Shown here piece by piece: positions 25,169 to 37,356 of a DNA stretch of 60,817 nucleotides. Numbering within the stretch: the stretch's first letter is position 1; each line of letters starts with the position of its first letter. Position numbers and translations under genes: made by a program. Source of the stretch: Blastococcus sp. MG754426 (GTDB lineage: Bacteria > Actinomycetota > Actinomycetes > Mycobacteriales > Geodermatophilaceae); contig NZ_SSXC01000016.1 in assembly GCF_021699055.1 (NCBI RefSeq), positions 1 to 60,817 on the forward strand. Direction: 5' to 3'. Below the pieces are notes generated by a model. The model was not told where the DNA came from, ran no database searches, and saw only the letters and a program-made list of their open reading frames with translations.

Positions 25169-25983
25169 CCACCGCCACGACCACCGCTCCGCCCGCCACC
25201 GGGCCGAGCCGCACCCGCCGCACGCTCGCGCTCGCCGGCGCGGAGACCAGGCTGTTCCTCCGCAACCGCACCGCGGTCGTGAACTCGGTGCTGCTGCCGC
25301 TCCTGCTGGTGGCCGCCGTGCCCGCGCTCGGCGTCGGGGGAGGTGAGGTCGCCGTGGGCCCGCGGCTGCTGGTCAGCGCCATCGGCGTGATGCTGGTCTT
25401 CCTGACCTACTACAACCTGCTCACCACGTTCGTCGCCCGCCGCCAGGAGCTGGTGCTGCAGCGGATGCGCACCGGCGAGCTGACCGGCACCGAGGTGGTC
25501 CTCGGGATCGCCGCCCCGACGCTGCTGGTCACCGTCGGCCAGGTGGCGCTGGTCGGGATCGGGGTCGCCGTCCTCGGGGAGTGGTCGGCGCCGGTCGACG
25601 TCGTCCTGCCGCTGGTCGCGCTCGTCGGCGGCGCGGCGCTCATGCTGCTGCTGGCGGCGGCGAGCACCGCGTTCACCCGCACCTCCGAGAGCGCCCAGAT
25701 CACCGCCCTGCCGTTCCTGGTGGTGTCCTCCTCGCTGTGCGGGGTGTTCTTCCCCCTCTCCGTGCTGCCCGACGTGCTCGCCACCGCGGCCCGGATGCTG
25801 CCGCTGACCCCGGTGGTCGAGCTCGCCCAGCTGGGCCTGGCCGGCACCACCTGGGACGGCCAGGGGGTCGGGTGGGCCGGCGCGTGGACCGAGGCCCTGG
25901 TCCCGCTGGCGGTGCTCGCCGCATGGCTCGGCATCGGCGCCTCGCTCGCCCGGCGCTGGTTCCGCTGGGCGCCGCGGCGGTGA
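25165..25983 (+). CDS. ABC-2 type exporter permease
   Basis: A 272-residue membrane protein with six hydrophobic segments and a Thr/Pro-rich N-terminus. It contains LTYYNLLTTFVARRQELVLQ and RMRTGELTGTEVVLGIA, the ABC-2 pattern seen in daunorubicin/linearmycin-type exporters, and FFPLSVLPDVLATAARMLPL near the end. It overlaps the ATPase gene by 4 nt (ATGA). Confidence 0.9.
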   Translation: MTTATTTAPPATGPSRTRRTLALAGAETRLFLRNRTAVVNSVLLPLLLVAAVPALGVGGGEVAVGPRLLVSAIGVMLVFLTYYNLLTTFVARRQELVLQRMRTGELTGTEVVLGIAAPTLLVTVGQVALVGIGVAVLGEWSAPVDVVLPLVALVGGAALMLLLAAASTAFTRTSESAQITALPFLVVSSSLCGVFFPLSVLPDVLATAARMLPLTPVVELAQLGLAGTTWDGQGVGWAGAWTEALVPLAVLAAWLGIGASLARRWFRWAPRR

Positions 25984-26020
25984 GCGGGGGCGCCCCGGGG
26001 CGGTGCGGCAGCATGGCGGC

Positions 26021-27232
26021 GTGCCGACCGTGATGCGCTGGTGGAGGAGCCGCTCCGACGCCGAGCGCATCGAGCTCTACACCCGGTGGTCCTTCTACAC
26101 GTTCCTCGGGGCGGTGCCGCTGTTCGCCGTCGGTGTGCTGGGGGCGGCCACCTCCCCCGTGCCCGCCCCCGCCGTCGCCCTGTTCCTCGCGGGCGCCGCC
26201 GGCACCGCCGTCGGCGGGGTGGTGGTGACCCGCCGGGGCTTGGCCGCGCACCGCCGGGAGGAGCCGCTCCCCGCCGGGCCGGTGGCCGGCGCGTTCGCGG
26301 CGGCCGGCGTGATGGCCGCCGCCGGTGCCTGGGCGTTCCGCACCGGTGACCCCTCCCCCGTCGTGCCGTGGTCGGTGGCGCTGCCCCTCGGCATGGTGCT
26401 GACGGCCTGCTCGACGGTCTGGACCACCCGGCAGCTGCTCCCGCACACGCTCGCCATCGGGGTGCTCAGCGGGGTCGCCGCGGGCCTGGACGGGACCCCC
26501 GTGGCCGCGGCCGTGACGCAGGGCGTCGTCCTCGCGATCGCGGTGCTCGCGGTGGTGCTCGCCTTCCGCTTCTCGGTGTGGGTGCTCGACGTGGTGCAGG
26601 AGATGGCCCGCAGCCGCGGCGTGCAGCTGCAGCTCGCGGTCGCCGAGGAGCGGCTCCGCTTCGCCCGCGACCTGCACGACGTCATGGGTCGCGACCTCTC
26701 CACCATCGCGGTGAAGAGCCAGCTCGCCGGCGAGCTGGTGCGCCGCGGCCAGCCGGGGGCCGCCGAGGAGCTGGCCGACATCGCGCGCATCGCCGAGGGG
26801 TCGCTGCGCGAGGTGCGCGAGGTGGTGCGGGGGTACCGGTCGGTCGACCTCGCCGGCGAGCTGGCCGGCGCCCGCTCGGTGCTCCGGGCGGCCGGGGTCG
26901 CCTGCACCGTCACCGGTGAGGACGCCGGCACCGCGCTGCCCGAGCAGGTGCAGACGGCGTTCGGCTGGGTGGTGCGCGAGGCGGTGACCAACGTGCTGCG
27001 GCACAGCCGCGCCACGGAGTGCACGATCACCCTGTCCGTCGCGCCGGAGGAGGTGCAGCTGTCCGTGGTCAACGACGGCACCGGCGACGGCGACCGCGGC
27101 TGGGGCAACGGCCTCACCGGGCTGGCCGAGCGGCTGGCCGGGCTGGACGGCCGACTGCGCGCCCACGCGGCGGACGGCCGGTTCCTGCTGGCGGCGACGC
27201 TGCCGAGGGCCGTCGCGGGGGTGGCGCGGTGA
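26021..27232 (+). CDS. Sensor histidine kinase (HisKA_3, DesK/LnrJ-like)
   Basis: A 403-residue kinase. The N-terminal half has about five to six membrane helices with very short external loops, so it likely senses within or near the membrane. The dimerisation/phosphoacceptor block is RFARDLHDVMGRDLSTIAVK (His in the HD pair), and the HATPase part has VVREAVTNVLRHSRAT (N box) and GNGLTGLAERL (G box). The GTG at 26021 or the ATG at 26033 could be the start. Its stop overlaps the response regulator start (GTGA). It probably reports on the exporter substrate or membrane state. Confidence 0.93.
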   Translation: MPTVMRWWRSRSDAERIELYTRWSFYTFLGAVPLFAVGVLGAATSPVPAPAVALFLAGAAGTAVGGVVVTRRGLAAHRREEPLPAGPVAGAFAAAGVMAAAGAWAFRTGDPSPVVPWSVALPLGMVLTACSTVWTTRQLLPHTLAIGVLSGVAAGLDGTPVAAAVTQGVVLAIAVLAVVLAFRFSVWVLDVVQEMARSRGVQLQLAVAEERLRFARDLHDVMGRDLSTIAVKSQLAGELVRRGQPGAAEELADIARIAEGSLREVREVVRGYRSVDLAGELAGARSVLRAAGVACTVTGEDAGTALPEQVQTAFGWVVREAVTNVLRHSRATECTITLSVAPEEVQLSVVNDGTGDGDRGWGNGLTGLAERLAGLDGRLRAHAADGRFLLAATLPRAVAGVAR

Positions 27233-27834
27233 TCCGCGTGCTCCTGGCCGACGACGAGAACCTGATCCGCTCGGCGCTGGCCGCTCTCCTTGCCCTGGAG
27301 GAGGACCTGTCGGTCGTCGCCGAGGCCGCCTCGGCCGCGGAGGCGCTCGCGATGGCCCGGGCGCACGCGCCGGACGTCGCCGTCCTCGACCTCCAGCTGC
27401 CCGACCGCGACGGCATCTCGCTCGCCGCCGAGCTCGCGACCGTCGTCCCCGGCTGCGGGCTGGTGATCGTCACCGGGCACGGCCGCCCGGGCCACCTCAA
27501 GCGGGCGCTGGAGGCCGGCGTCCGCGGCTTCCTGCCCAAGACGGTGAGCGCGGCGGTGCTCACCTCCGTCGTCCGCACCGTGCACGGCGGAGGACGCTAC
27601 GTCGACCCGGAGCTGGCCGCCGAGGCGATCAGCGCCGGGGACAGCCCCCTGACCCCGCGGGAGGCCGACATCCTGGAGCTGGCCGCCGGCGGGGCGCCGG
27701 TGGAGGAGATCGCCGCGCGGGCCCACCTCTCCCCGGGCACGGTGCGCAACCACCTGTCCGCCGCGGCGGCCAAGCTCGGCGCCCCCAACCGGCACGCCGC
27801 CGTCACCGAGGCCCGCCGGCGGGGCTGGCTCTGA
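27229..27834 (+). CDS. NarL/LuxR-family response regulator
   Basis: A 201-residue regulator. The receiver domain has acidic pair D8/D9, phospho-acceptor Asp54 (VAVLDLQLP) and Lys near 104 (FLPKTVS). The C-terminal LuxR helix-turn-helix reads LTPREADILELAAGGAPVEE ... LSPGTVRNHLSAAAAKLG. It is the cognate partner of the kinase encoded just upstream and most likely controls the ABC exporter genes in the same operon. Confidence 0.95.
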   Translation: MIRVLLADDENLIRSALAALLALEEDLSVVAEAASAAEALAMARAHAPDVAVLDLQLPDRDGISLAAELATVVPGCGLVIVTGHGRPGHLKRALEAGVRGFLPKTVSAAVLTSVVRTVHGGGRYVDPELAAEAISAGDSPLTPREADILELAAGGAPVEEIAARAHLSPGTVRNHLSAAAAKLGAPNRHAAVTEARRRGWL

Positions 27835-28019
27835 CGCCGGCGGCGTCCGCCTCGGGGGCCCCGCCGCCGGTCGCAGCCCGCGACGACGCGTGCCCACGGG
27901 GTGGCCCCACGCGGGGCGGCCGCGGGGCCGCGCGGTCGCACACCGAACGAGCCGACGCCGGGCCGTTACCGTCGCGCTCCCCCGCGCAGCAGGTGGCGCG
28001 ACGGCTCGGAGGAGCGGCC

Positions 28020-29468
28020 ATGTCCCGGAAACTCCCGCTGCTGACCGCGACGACCGTGGTGGTGCTCGGCCTGAGCCCCGGCGCCGCGCTCGGCGACGAG
28101 GGCCCCGCGCCGGGCGCCCCCGGCATCGGGGACCCCTACTTCCCGCTCGACGGCAACGGCGGCTACGACGTCCTCCACTACGACCTCGACCTCCGCTACG
28201 ACCCGGCCACCGACGTCCTCGACGGGGTCGCGACCATCACCGCGCGGGCGCTGCAGGACCTCTCCGCCTTCAACCTGGACCTGCAGGGCATGGAGGTGCG
28301 CTCCGTGCGGGTGGGCTCGGCCGAGGCGACGTGGGTGCGCGAGGGCGGCGAGCTCACCATCACGCCGGCGAGGGCGCTGCCCGCCGGGCAGCGCTTCGCC
28401 GCCACGGTCACCTACGACGGCGTGCCGGGGACCATCACCGACGCGCTCGGCACCTCCGGTTTCATGCACACCGACGACGGGGCGGTCGTCGCCGGCCAGC
28501 CCGACGGGGCGGCCACCTGGTTCCCCGCCAACGACCACCCGCGCGACGCCGCCTCGGTCGACGTGCGGGCGACCGTGCCGGAGGGGCTGGAGGCCGTCTC
28601 CAACGGCGTCCTGGGCGGCAGCCGCACCGCGGACGGGTGGACCACCTGGGAGTGGCGCGCGCAGGAGCCGATGGCCACCTACCTGGTGACGCTGGCGATC
28701 GGCGAGTTCGAGCTGCGGGAGCACCGGGCCGACGGCATCCGGTTCTGGGACGCCCTCGACCCCGACCTGTTCACCCTCGACCTCGACCCCGAGGCGGAGG
28801 GCCCGTCCGCCGGGGAGGTCGCCGAGGCGTCGCTGGCCCGGCAGCCGGAGATCATCGGCTTCCTCTCCGAGTTCTTCGGCCGGCCCTACCCGTTCCGCCC
28901 GGCCGGCGGGATCGTCGACGACCACCCGGAGTTCCAGTTCGCGCTGGAGACGCAGACCCGGTCGATCTACGCGCCGGTGTTCTTCACCGACCCGGTCAGC
29001 GGCGACCTGGTGGTGGTGCACGAGCTCGCGCACCAGTGGATCGGCGACCTGGTGCGCATCGACGAGTGGCGGCACATCTGGCTCAACGAGGGGTTCGCCA
29101 CCTACGCCGAGTGGCTGTGGCTCGAGCGCGAGGGGCTCTCCACGCCGCAGCAGGAGTTCGACGCCATCGCCGCCGGTGCGCCGCCGGAGTTCTGGGACCT
29201 GACCATCGGCGACCCGGGCCCGGCCACGGAGGACCTCTTCGACATCGCGGTCTACTACCGCGGCGCGATGACCCTCCACGCGCTGCGCGGAGCGGTGGGC
29301 GACGACGCCTTCACCTCGATCGTCCAGCGGTGGGTGGCCTCGCAGGCCGGCGGCACGGCGACGACCGAGGAGTTCGTCGCCCTCGCGGAGGAGGTGTCGG
29401 GGCAGCAGCTGGACGAGCTCTTCGAGCTCTGGTTGTCCACCCCGGGTAACCCCACCGCGGCCGGCTGA
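28020..29468 (+). CDS. Secreted M1 family metallopeptidase
   Basis: A 482-residue protein with a signal peptide (KLPLLTATTVVVLGLSPGAALG). It has the zinc site HELAHQWIGDLVRIDEWRHI then WLNEGFATY, i.e. HExxH-18-E. The aminopeptidase GxMEN loop is replaced by FALETQTR, as in the short actinobacterial M1 branch, so true exopeptidase specificity is less certain. Length is about half that of PepN because the C-terminal helical domain is absent. ATG preceded by GGAGGAG. A monocistronic gene with no regulatory motif recognised. Confidence 0.92.
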   Translation: MSRKLPLLTATTVVVLGLSPGAALGDEGPAPGAPGIGDPYFPLDGNGGYDVLHYDLDLRYDPATDVLDGVATITARALQDLSAFNLDLQGMEVRSVRVGSAEATWVREGGELTITPARALPAGQRFAATVTYDGVPGTITDALGTSGFMHTDDGAVVAGQPDGAATWFPANDHPRDAASVDVRATVPEGLEAVSNGVLGGSRTADGWTTWEWRAQEPMATYLVTLAIGEFELREHRADGIRFWDALDPDLFTLDLDPEAEGPSAGEVAEASLARQPEIIGFLSEFFGRPYPFRPAGGIVDDHPEFQFALETQTRSIYAPVFFTDPVSGDLVVVHELAHQWIGDLVRIDEWRHIWLNEGFATYAEWLWLEREGLSTPQQEFDAIAAGAPPEFWDLTIGDPGPATEDLFDIAVYYRGAMTLHALRGAVGDDAFTSIVQRWVASQAGGTATTEEFVALAEEVSGQQLDELFELWLSTPGNPTAAG

Positions 29469-29502
29469 CAGCATCGGGCGGCCCAGGGCCCGGACGGGGC
29501 CC

Positions 29503-30198
29503 TCAGCCGCTCGGGCCGAACTGCTCGACGCGGATGTCCGCCGCCGGGGTGCCCAGGGTCTCCAGCAGCCGGGTGGCCGCACCCGCGAACGCCGCGGATC
29601 CGCAGACGTAGGCCGTCTGCCCCGGCTCCCACAGCGGCACCAGGTCCACGGCGGTGAGCCGCCCCGCGGGCCGGATGCCGCGCGGCTCGCGGGTGGTCAC
29701 GACCAGCGCGCCGGCGTCGAGCAGCTCGTCGGCGTAGGGCAGCAGCTCCAGCGTGCGCACGCTGACCGCGGTGCGCAGCCGGTCGGTGCGCCCCAGCGCC
29801 CGCGCGGTGCGCAGCATCGACACGAACGGCACCACCCCGCTGCCGCCGGCGACCAGCAGCGCCGGGCTCTCGGTGTCCCACACGAACCAGCCGCCGATCG
29901 GCCCGCGGACCTCGAGGACGTCGCCGGGCTCCACGACGTCGGCCAGGTGGGTGGAGACCTCGCCGTCGTCGAGCCGCTCGACGAACAGCTCGACCAGCGG
30001 ATCCCCCGGCGCCGAGGCCACCGAGTACGACCGCTGGGCGGTGTAGCCGTCCGGCGCGGTCAACCGCACCACGTAGTGCTGGCCGGGCAGGTGGTCGACC
30101 CGGTCGGCGACGTCCAGCCGGAGCTGCACCGAACGGGGCACCGGGCGCCGCACGCCCGCGACCGTCGCCGTCCGCCACCCCCCTGACGGCGCCCTCAC
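29503..30198 (-). CDS. FAD/NAD(P)-binding oxidoreductase (ferredoxin reductase-like, no Fe-S domain)
   Basis: A 231-residue FNR-superfamily reductase. The flavin-binding motif is RSYSVAS, followed by GPIGGWF, the NAD(P)-binding GGSGVVPFVSM and the C-terminal YVCGSAAF. It has no [2Fe-2S] domain. It follows the molybdopterin enzyme gene on the same strand with a 54-nt gap, so it probably passes electrons from NAD(P)H to that enzyme or to a shared carrier (inference). The GTG start at 30198 gives VRAPSGGWRTATV. Confidence 0.88.
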   Translation of the reverse strand: MRAPSGGWRTATVAGVRRPVPRSVQLRLDVADRVDHLPGQHYVVRLTAPDGYTAQRSYSVASAPGDPLVELFVERLDDGEVSTHLADVVEPGDVLEVRGPIGGWFVWDTESPALLVAGGSGVVPFVSMLRTARALGRTDRLRTAVSVRTLELLPYADELLDAGALVVTTREPRGIRPAGRLTAVDLVPLWEPGQTAYVCGSAAFAGAATRLLETLGTPAADIRVEQFGPSG

Positions 30199-30252
30199 GG
30201 CCCCGTCCAGATGCTCGCCGCGAGCTCGCGAGCGGTGAGGGGGGCGGGGTCC

Positions 30253-30867
<615 letters not shown>

Positions 30868-30958
30868 AGCCTGCCCGCCGCGGGGCGGTGTGACCACCGG
30901 CCCGGCCGCGTCACGTCGAGCGCGGCGGCGGGCTCCCCGGTGAGGGTCGCCTTACATG

Positions 30959-30971
30959 AGGTGTGTCACCT
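30959..30971. promoter_or_regulatory. Palindrome upstream of the sdh operon
   Basis: AGGTG-TGT-CACCT is a perfect palindrome within TTACATGAGGTGTGTCACCT, about 50 nt upstream of the sdhC start. TTGGTG and TAGCGT, 18 nt apart just downstream, could form the promoter, so a bound regulator here could act on sdhCAB. The regulator is not identified; the spacing does not fit the DtxR/IdeR iron box. Confidence 0.35.
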
Positions 30972-31021
30972 CGTGTTTGGTTGGTGGCAAGCACGGTGTA
31001 GTCCTAGCGTGGGGACTTGTG

Positions 31022-31720
31022 GTGACGGTGGAGCACGCGCAGCGCAGGACCCCCAAGGTGGCGAAGACCAACTCGGTCTTCAAGAAGGCCGTGATGGCCG
31101 TCAGCGGCATCATCATGGTGCTGTACCTGATCGCGCACGTGATCGGGAACCTGAAGGCCTTCTCGGGCGCCGAGGCGTTCAACTCGTACTCGGGCTGGAT
31201 CCGGACGGTCGGCAACCCGGCGCTGCCGGGCCAGACGACGCTCTGGGCCATCCGCATCGTGCTGCTGGTCGCGGTGGTGGCGCACTTCTGGGCCGCCGTC
31301 TCGCTGTGGCGCCAGGCCAAGCGGGCCCGCCCCCAGGGCTACGTCACCAAGAAGGCCACCGCGCAGAGCTACGCATCGCGCACCATGCGCTGGGGCGGCG
31401 TGATCATCGGCGCGTTCATCATCTACCACGTCCTCGACCTGACCACCGGCACGGTGAACGCCGAGGGCTTCGACAGCACGCCGTACGAGCGGCTGGTCGC
31501 CAGCTTCCAGAACCCCTTCGTCACGATCTTCTACGCCATCTCGGTGATCCTCCTGGGCATGCACCTGCGCCACGGCATCTGGAGCGCCACGCAGACCCTG
31601 GGGCAGAGCAACCGGCGCCGCGAGAAGACCGTCAGCGCCTTCGCCGTGGCGTTCGCGACGGTGCTGACCATCGGCTTCCTGCTCGTGCCCTTCTCCGTCC
31701 TCTTCGGGCTCATCGACTAA
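31022..31720 (+). CDS. sdhC: Succinate dehydrogenase cytochrome b subunit (type B, five-helix)
   Basis: A 232-residue membrane anchor with five hydrophobic segments, as in type B di-heme succinate:menaquinone reductases. Candidate heme ligands are the histidines in [27 protein letters not shown] and GMHLRHGIW. The first helix begins [17 protein letters not shown]. It anchors the flavoprotein and iron-sulfur subunits at the cytoplasmic face and passes electrons to menaquinone. The GTG at 31022 or the adjacent GTG at 31019 is the start. First gene of sdhCAB. Confidence 0.93.
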   Translation: MTVEHAQRRTPKVAKTNSVFKKAVMAVSGIIMVLYLIAHVIGNLKAFSGAEAFNSYSGWIRTVGNPALPGQTTLWAIRIVLLVAVVAHFWAAVSLWRQAKRARPQGYVTKKATAQSYASRTMRWGGVIIGAFIIYHVLDLTTGTVNAEGFDSTPYERLVASFQNPFVTIFYAISVILLGMHLRHGIWSATQTLGQSNRRREKTVSAFAVAFATVLTIGFLLVPFSVLFGLID

Positions 31721-31733
31721 GGAGCTCCCCCCG

Positions 31734-33676
<1,943 letters not shown>

Positions 33677-33680
<4 letters not shown>

Positions 33681-34501
33681 CAGCCACACACGAAGGCGCG
33701 ATGCGCTCCAGCGTCGGCAACCCCGGGGCGGAGAGCAAGCGCGGGATGAACCTGACGCTGCGCATCTGGCGCCAGCAGGGGCCGACGGTCAAGGGCAAGA
33801 TGGTGACCTACAAGATCACCGACATCTCCCCCGACATGTCGTTCCTCGAGATGCTCGACGTGCTCAACGAGCAGCTGATCATGCAGGGCGACGACCCGGT
33901 CGCCTTCGACCACGACTGCCGCGAGGGCATCTGCGGCATGTGCGGCGTCATGATCAACGGCCAGGCGCACGGCCCGCAGCAGACGACCACCTGCCAGCTG
34001 CACATGCGGTCGTTCGCCGACGGCGACACGATCGACATCGAGCCGTGGCGGGCCACCGCGTTCCCGATCATCAAGGACCTCGCGGTCGACCGGCGGGCGT
34101 TCGACCGGATCATCCAGGCCGGCGGCTACATCAGCGTCCCGACCGGGACCGCCCCGGAGGCGCACGCCACCCCGGTGCCCAAGGCCGACTCGGACGCCGC
34201 GTTCGACGCCGCGACCTGCATCGGCTGCGGCGCCTGCGTGGCGGCCTGCCCGAACGCCTCCTCGATGCTGTTCACCGCCGCGAAGGTGACGCACCTGGGG
34301 CTGCTCCCCCAGGGTCAGCCCGAGCGCAACGACCGCGTGGTCAACATGGTGGCGCAGCAGGACCGCGAGGGCTTCGGCGGCTGCACCAACATCGGCGAGT
34401 GCTCGGCCTCCTGCCCCAAGGGCATCTCGATGGAGACGATCTCGCGGCTCAACCACGACCTCCTCGGCGCCCTGCGCGCCGGCGCGCGGCCGAAGAGCTG
34501 A
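33677..34501 (+). CDS. sdhB: Succinate dehydrogenase iron-sulfur subunit
   Basis: A 274-residue subunit with three clusters: the [2Fe-2S] set [12 protein letters not shown] followed by a distal Cys in TTTCQLHM, then [13 protein letters not shown] and [15 protein letters not shown] for the [4Fe-4S] and [3Fe-4S] clusters. It relays electrons from the flavin to the membrane anchor. GTG start overlaps the sdhA stop by 4 nt. Two stacked hairpins follow the stop. Confidence 0.97.
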
Positions 34502-34505
34502 GCAC

Positions 34506-34570
34506 CGGCCCCGTCCGACGACGGGGCCGCCGCGACGGGCGGGCACCCACTCCGGGTGTCCGCCCGTCGC
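34506..34570 (+). terminator. Two tandem hairpins after the sdh operon
   Basis: Hairpin one: CGGCCCCGTC (34506-34515) with GACGGGGCCG (34520-34529), 4-nt loop. Hairpin two: GCGACGGGCGGGCACCC (34532-34548) with GGGTGTCCGCCCGTCGC (34554-34570), a 17-bp stem with one G-U pair. No U-tract. The next gene is convergent, so it may serve both directions. Confidence 0.75.
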
Positions 34571-34683
34571 GCTCTCCGGGCCCCGGCGCCGTCGTCACCG
34601 TGATGAGCGGCCCGGCCGTCGCGCTGTACCGGACCACCGGCCCGGGCGGCACGGCCGGGGAGAGGCCCGTCGCGCCGCGGCGA

Positions 34684-35589
34684 TCAGCTGGGCGGGACCG
34701 GCGGGATGATCCGGTCGACGACGTCGGCCGGCATGAGCCCGGCCTTGCCGAATCGGCTGGCGGCCTCGATGAACTGCGGCGCGGTGGCGGCGAGGTCGAC
34801 GAGCATCGCGCGGGCGTCGTCCTCCCGTCCGGCGAGCGCCGCGACGACGGCCCGCCACATCAGCTGGTCGGGCTCGCTGACCGGGTCCATCGGCCGGAGC
34901 AGCTCCAGCTCGCGGTCGGCGGTGACCGGGTCGCCGTCGATGGCCTGCTGGAACGCGCGGACGACGTCCTGGTAGCGGGCGCGCGTGACGGTGAGGTCGG
35001 CCAGCACACCCAGCGGGTCCGGGGAGTCGTCGACCCGCAGGTCGACCACCATGTCGTGCCAGGGGCGGCCGGTGGTGGTCGCGCGGACGACCATGATCGC
35101 GGCCGACCGGCGCCCCCGGAAGTCCCCGCCGGCCTCCTCCCCCGCCACCAGGGAGTTGAGCAACCGCTGGGCGAGCGGGCCCGAGGAGCCCTCGAACCGC
35201 TCCACCATCGCCTCCCACACCGCCGGGGAGCTGGCCATGTTGGCCAGGGCGACGCAGGTGTCGCCGATGAGGTGCCCGGCGGCGTCGACGCAGCTGGTTC
35301 CGGTGTACACGGCGAAGTCGCCGGCCAGGCCCAGCACGGCGACCTGCCGGCGCTCGGGCTGCGGGTCGACGCTGCTGAGCGCCGTCAGGACCTCCTGGGC
35401 GGTGAAACCGCCGCGGAGCAGGTCGAGGCCGACGGCGCCGTACATGGGCTCGGCCATCGACTGCGTCGCGATGACGCCGTGCCCGGGGAGGGCGAAGGGG
35501 ACGCTGTTGCCGACCGCGAAGGCCTGGGACTGCGTGGCGACGCCCATCTCCCCGGTCTCCGGGTCGCGGGCCACGATCGAGTACGTCAC
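34684..35589 (-). CDS. DUF1028 family Ntn-hydrolase-like protein
   Basis: A 301-residue protein starting MTYSIVARDPETGEMGVATQ. The DUF1028 signature continues with SQAFAVGNSVPFALPGHGVI ATQ and YGAVGLDLLRGGFTAQEVL. The family belongs to the Ntn-hydrolase superfamily, where Thr2 or Ser4 would be the candidate nucleophile after Met removal; activity is not established. The last third has TPR-like helical content (REDDARAMLVDLAATAP). Single gene. Confidence 0.88.
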   Translation of the reverse strand: MTYSIVARDPETGEMGVATQSQAFAVGNSVPFALPGHGVIATQSMAEPMYGAVGLDLLRGGFTAQEVLTALSSVDPQPERRQVAVLGLAGDFAVYTGTSCVDAAGHLIGDTCVALANMASSPAVWEAMVERFEGSSGPLAQRLLNSLVAGEEAGGDFRGRRSAAIMVVRATTTGRPWHDMVVDLRVDDSPDPLGVLADLTVTRARYQDVVRAFQQAIDGDPVTADRELELLRPMDPVSEPDQLMWRAVVAALAGREDDARAMLVDLAATAPQFIEAASRFGKAGLMPADVVDRIIPPVPPS

Positions 35590-35635
35590 CGCCGCCGCCT
35601 ACCCGCGTCGCCCCGGGGGCCGAAACACGGGTGCG

Positions 35636-36625
35636 TCACAGCGCGCGCGGAGCCATCGCCCCGGCGACGAGCTCCACCGACCGCAGCCGCCCCTCGAGGG
35701 ACCCCGACTGGTGGGCGACGATCAGCTCGTCGGCGTCGGCGAGCTTCGCGAACCCCTCCAGGTGCTCGCGCACCTCGTCCGGGGTGCCGACGGCGGTGTG
35801 GGTGAGCATCGTGCCGACGTGCTGGCCGGCGCCCTGGGCGAGCAGCTGGTCGGCCTGCTCGTCGGTGAGCGCCCGGCCACGGCCGAACAGGCCGACGGCC
35901 AGGTTCCGGCGCACCGCCTGGAGCTGGTCCTGGGCGGCCGCGGTGCTGTCGGCGGCGACCACGTTGACACCGGCGATGACGTAGGGCTCGGCGAGCTGCT
36001 CGGAGGGCTTGAACTCCCGCCGGTAGGCGGCGACCGCGGGCTCCAGCATGGCGGGCGCGAAGTGCGAGGCGAAGGCGTAGGGCAGGCCCAGGGCGGCGGC
36101 GAGCGTGGCGCCGAACATCGAGGAGCCCAGCACGTACAGCGGCACCCGCGAGCCCTTGCCGGGGATCGCGTCGACGCCGGGCACCCGCGTCTCACCGGCG
36201 AGGTAGGCCTGCAGCTCGAGCACGTCCTGCGGGAACGTGTCGGCCGAGCGCGGGTCGCGGCGCAGCGCGTACATGGTGTTCTGGTCGCTGCCGGGCGCGC
36301 GTCCCAGGCCCAGGTCGATGCGGCCCGGGTACATCGCGTCCAGCGTGCCGAACTGCTCGGCGATCGTCAGCGGCGAGTGGTTGGGCAGCATGACGCCGCC
36401 GGCGCCCAGCCGGATGCTGCGGGTCTGCGCGCCGACGTGGGCGATGAGCACGCTGGTGGCCGACGACGCGATCGTGGGCATGTTGTGGTGCTCGGCGTAC
36501 CAGACCCGCGCGTAGCCGTGCTCCTCGGCGCGCTGGGCGAGGGCGACGCTGGCCGCGATGGCGCTGCTCGCGGTCTCCCCGCGCGGGATGGGTGCCAGGT
36601 CGAGGACGGACAGGGTGGTGCTCAT
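35636..36625 (-). CDS. LLM class flavin-dependent oxidoreductase
   Basis: A 329-residue luciferase-like monooxygenase-family protein with [20 protein letters not shown] (the AEHHN motif typical of the MsnO8 subgroup), [21 protein letters not shown] strand (here [20 protein letters not shown]) and [12 protein letters not shown]. It would use reduced FMN or F420; the AEHH subgroup usually uses FMN. ATG start at 36625. An inverted repeat stands directly upstream of the start. Confidence 0.93.
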   Translation of the reverse strand: MSTTLSVLDLAPIPRGETASSAIAASVALAQRAEEHGYARVWYAEHHNMPTIASSATSVLIAHVGAQTRSIRLGAGGVMLPNHSPLTIAEQFGTLDAMYPGRIDLGLGRAPGSDQNTMYALRRDPRSADTFPQDVLELQAYLAGETRVPGVDAIPGKGSRVPLYVLGSSMFGATLAAALGLPYAFASHFAPAMLEPAVAAYRREFKPSEQLAEPYVIAGVNVVAADSTAAAQDQLQAVRRNLAVGLFGRGRALTDEQADQLLAQGAGQHVGTMLTHTAVGTPDEVREHLEGFAKLADADELIVAHQSGSLEGRLRSVELVAGAMAPRAL

Positions 36626-36629
36626 CTGC

Positions 36630-36657
36630 GGTGCAAGCCTTTCGCGTCGGTTGCACC
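36630..36657. promoter_or_regulatory. Inverted repeat at the start of the LLM oxidoreductase gene
   Basis: GGTGCAA (36630-36636) and TTGCACC (36651-36657) are perfect 7-bp arms around 14 nt, beginning 4 nt before the start codon. The symmetry fits a dimeric repressor site (TetR/MarR type) or a leader hairpin. No regulator gene is adjacent. Confidence 0.4.
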
Positions 36658-36694
36658 GGGCAACGCCGTCCGGCCGCGGCTGCTTCCCCGCGGG

Positions 36695-37312
36695 TCAGCG
36701 GCTCTGCAGCGCGTCCAGGGCCACCGCCATCGCCGCCGCCACCCGGACGTCCAGCCGGGGGTCGGGGACGGTCACCGTGTAGTGGTCGCGCAGCGCGATC
36801 CGCTTCTGGCTGCTCATCACGGGCACCCCGGACCGGCTGTCGGTGAAGTCGAAGTGGAAGACGAAAGGCATCGGGATGGCGTCCAGGAACGGGATGAGGT
36901 CCCAGACCCGGCGCAGCACCGCGATGAACGGGTTGCGCTCCCGGCCGACCGCCTCGACGCCCGGCGCGGAGAGGTGCCAGGTGGAGCGCAGCAGGCTGGC
37001 CCCGAAGTCCTTGCGGAAGTAGCCGATCGGCTGGCCGTGCTCGTCCAGGACGTCGTGCTCGGCGCCGACGTCGAGGCGCTGCCGGGCCTTGAAGGAGAAC
37101 GCCCGCCGGCTCTTCCCCGCGTCGGCGAAGAAGACGACCTCCTCGCGGAGCTTCATCCGCTTCTGCTCGGCGAGGGCGAGGAGCCGGCCCTCGCTGCCGT
37201 CGGGGTTCGCGGCCAGCACCTCGTAGCGGTTGACCATCATCGTCACCCGCTGCCGCACGAAGAACGTCGGGACGACGGCCGGGGCCGGCTGGGATCCGGA
37301 GGGGTGGGTCAC
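36695..37312 (-). CDS. LURP-one-related / YxjI-type protein
   Basis: A 205-residue protein of the LURP-one-related (tubby/scramblase-like) fold: FFVRQRVTMMVNRYEVLA at the start, then REEVVFFADAGKSRRAFSFK, a DVLDEHGQPIGYFRKDFG turn and FHFDFTDSRSGVPVMSSQKR near the end. The beta-barrel fold is inferred from homology. It has no signal peptide and the cellular role is unknown. GTG start at 37312. Monocistronic, with a terminator of the upstream gene just before it. Confidence 0.85.
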   Translation of the reverse strand: MTHPSGSQPAPAVVPTFFVRQRVTMMVNRYEVLAANPDGSEGRLLALAEQKRMKLREEVVFFADAGKSRRAFSFKARQRLDVGAEHDVLDEHGQPIGYFRKDFGASLLRSTWHLSAPGVEAVGRERNPFIAVLRRVWDLIPFLDAIPMPFVFHFDFTDSRSGVPVMSSQKRIALRDHYTVTVPDPRLDVRVAAAMAVALDALQSR

Positions 37313-37356
37313 GTCGGTGCTCCGTCGCTGCTCGGGGCCGTGGCCCGCCCATCGTG

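Noticed and set aside
30951..30971. A DtxR/IdeR iron box upstream of sdhC
   Set aside because: The AGGT...ACCT half-sites are 5 nt apart, not 7, and the outer bases do not match the 19-bp consensus.
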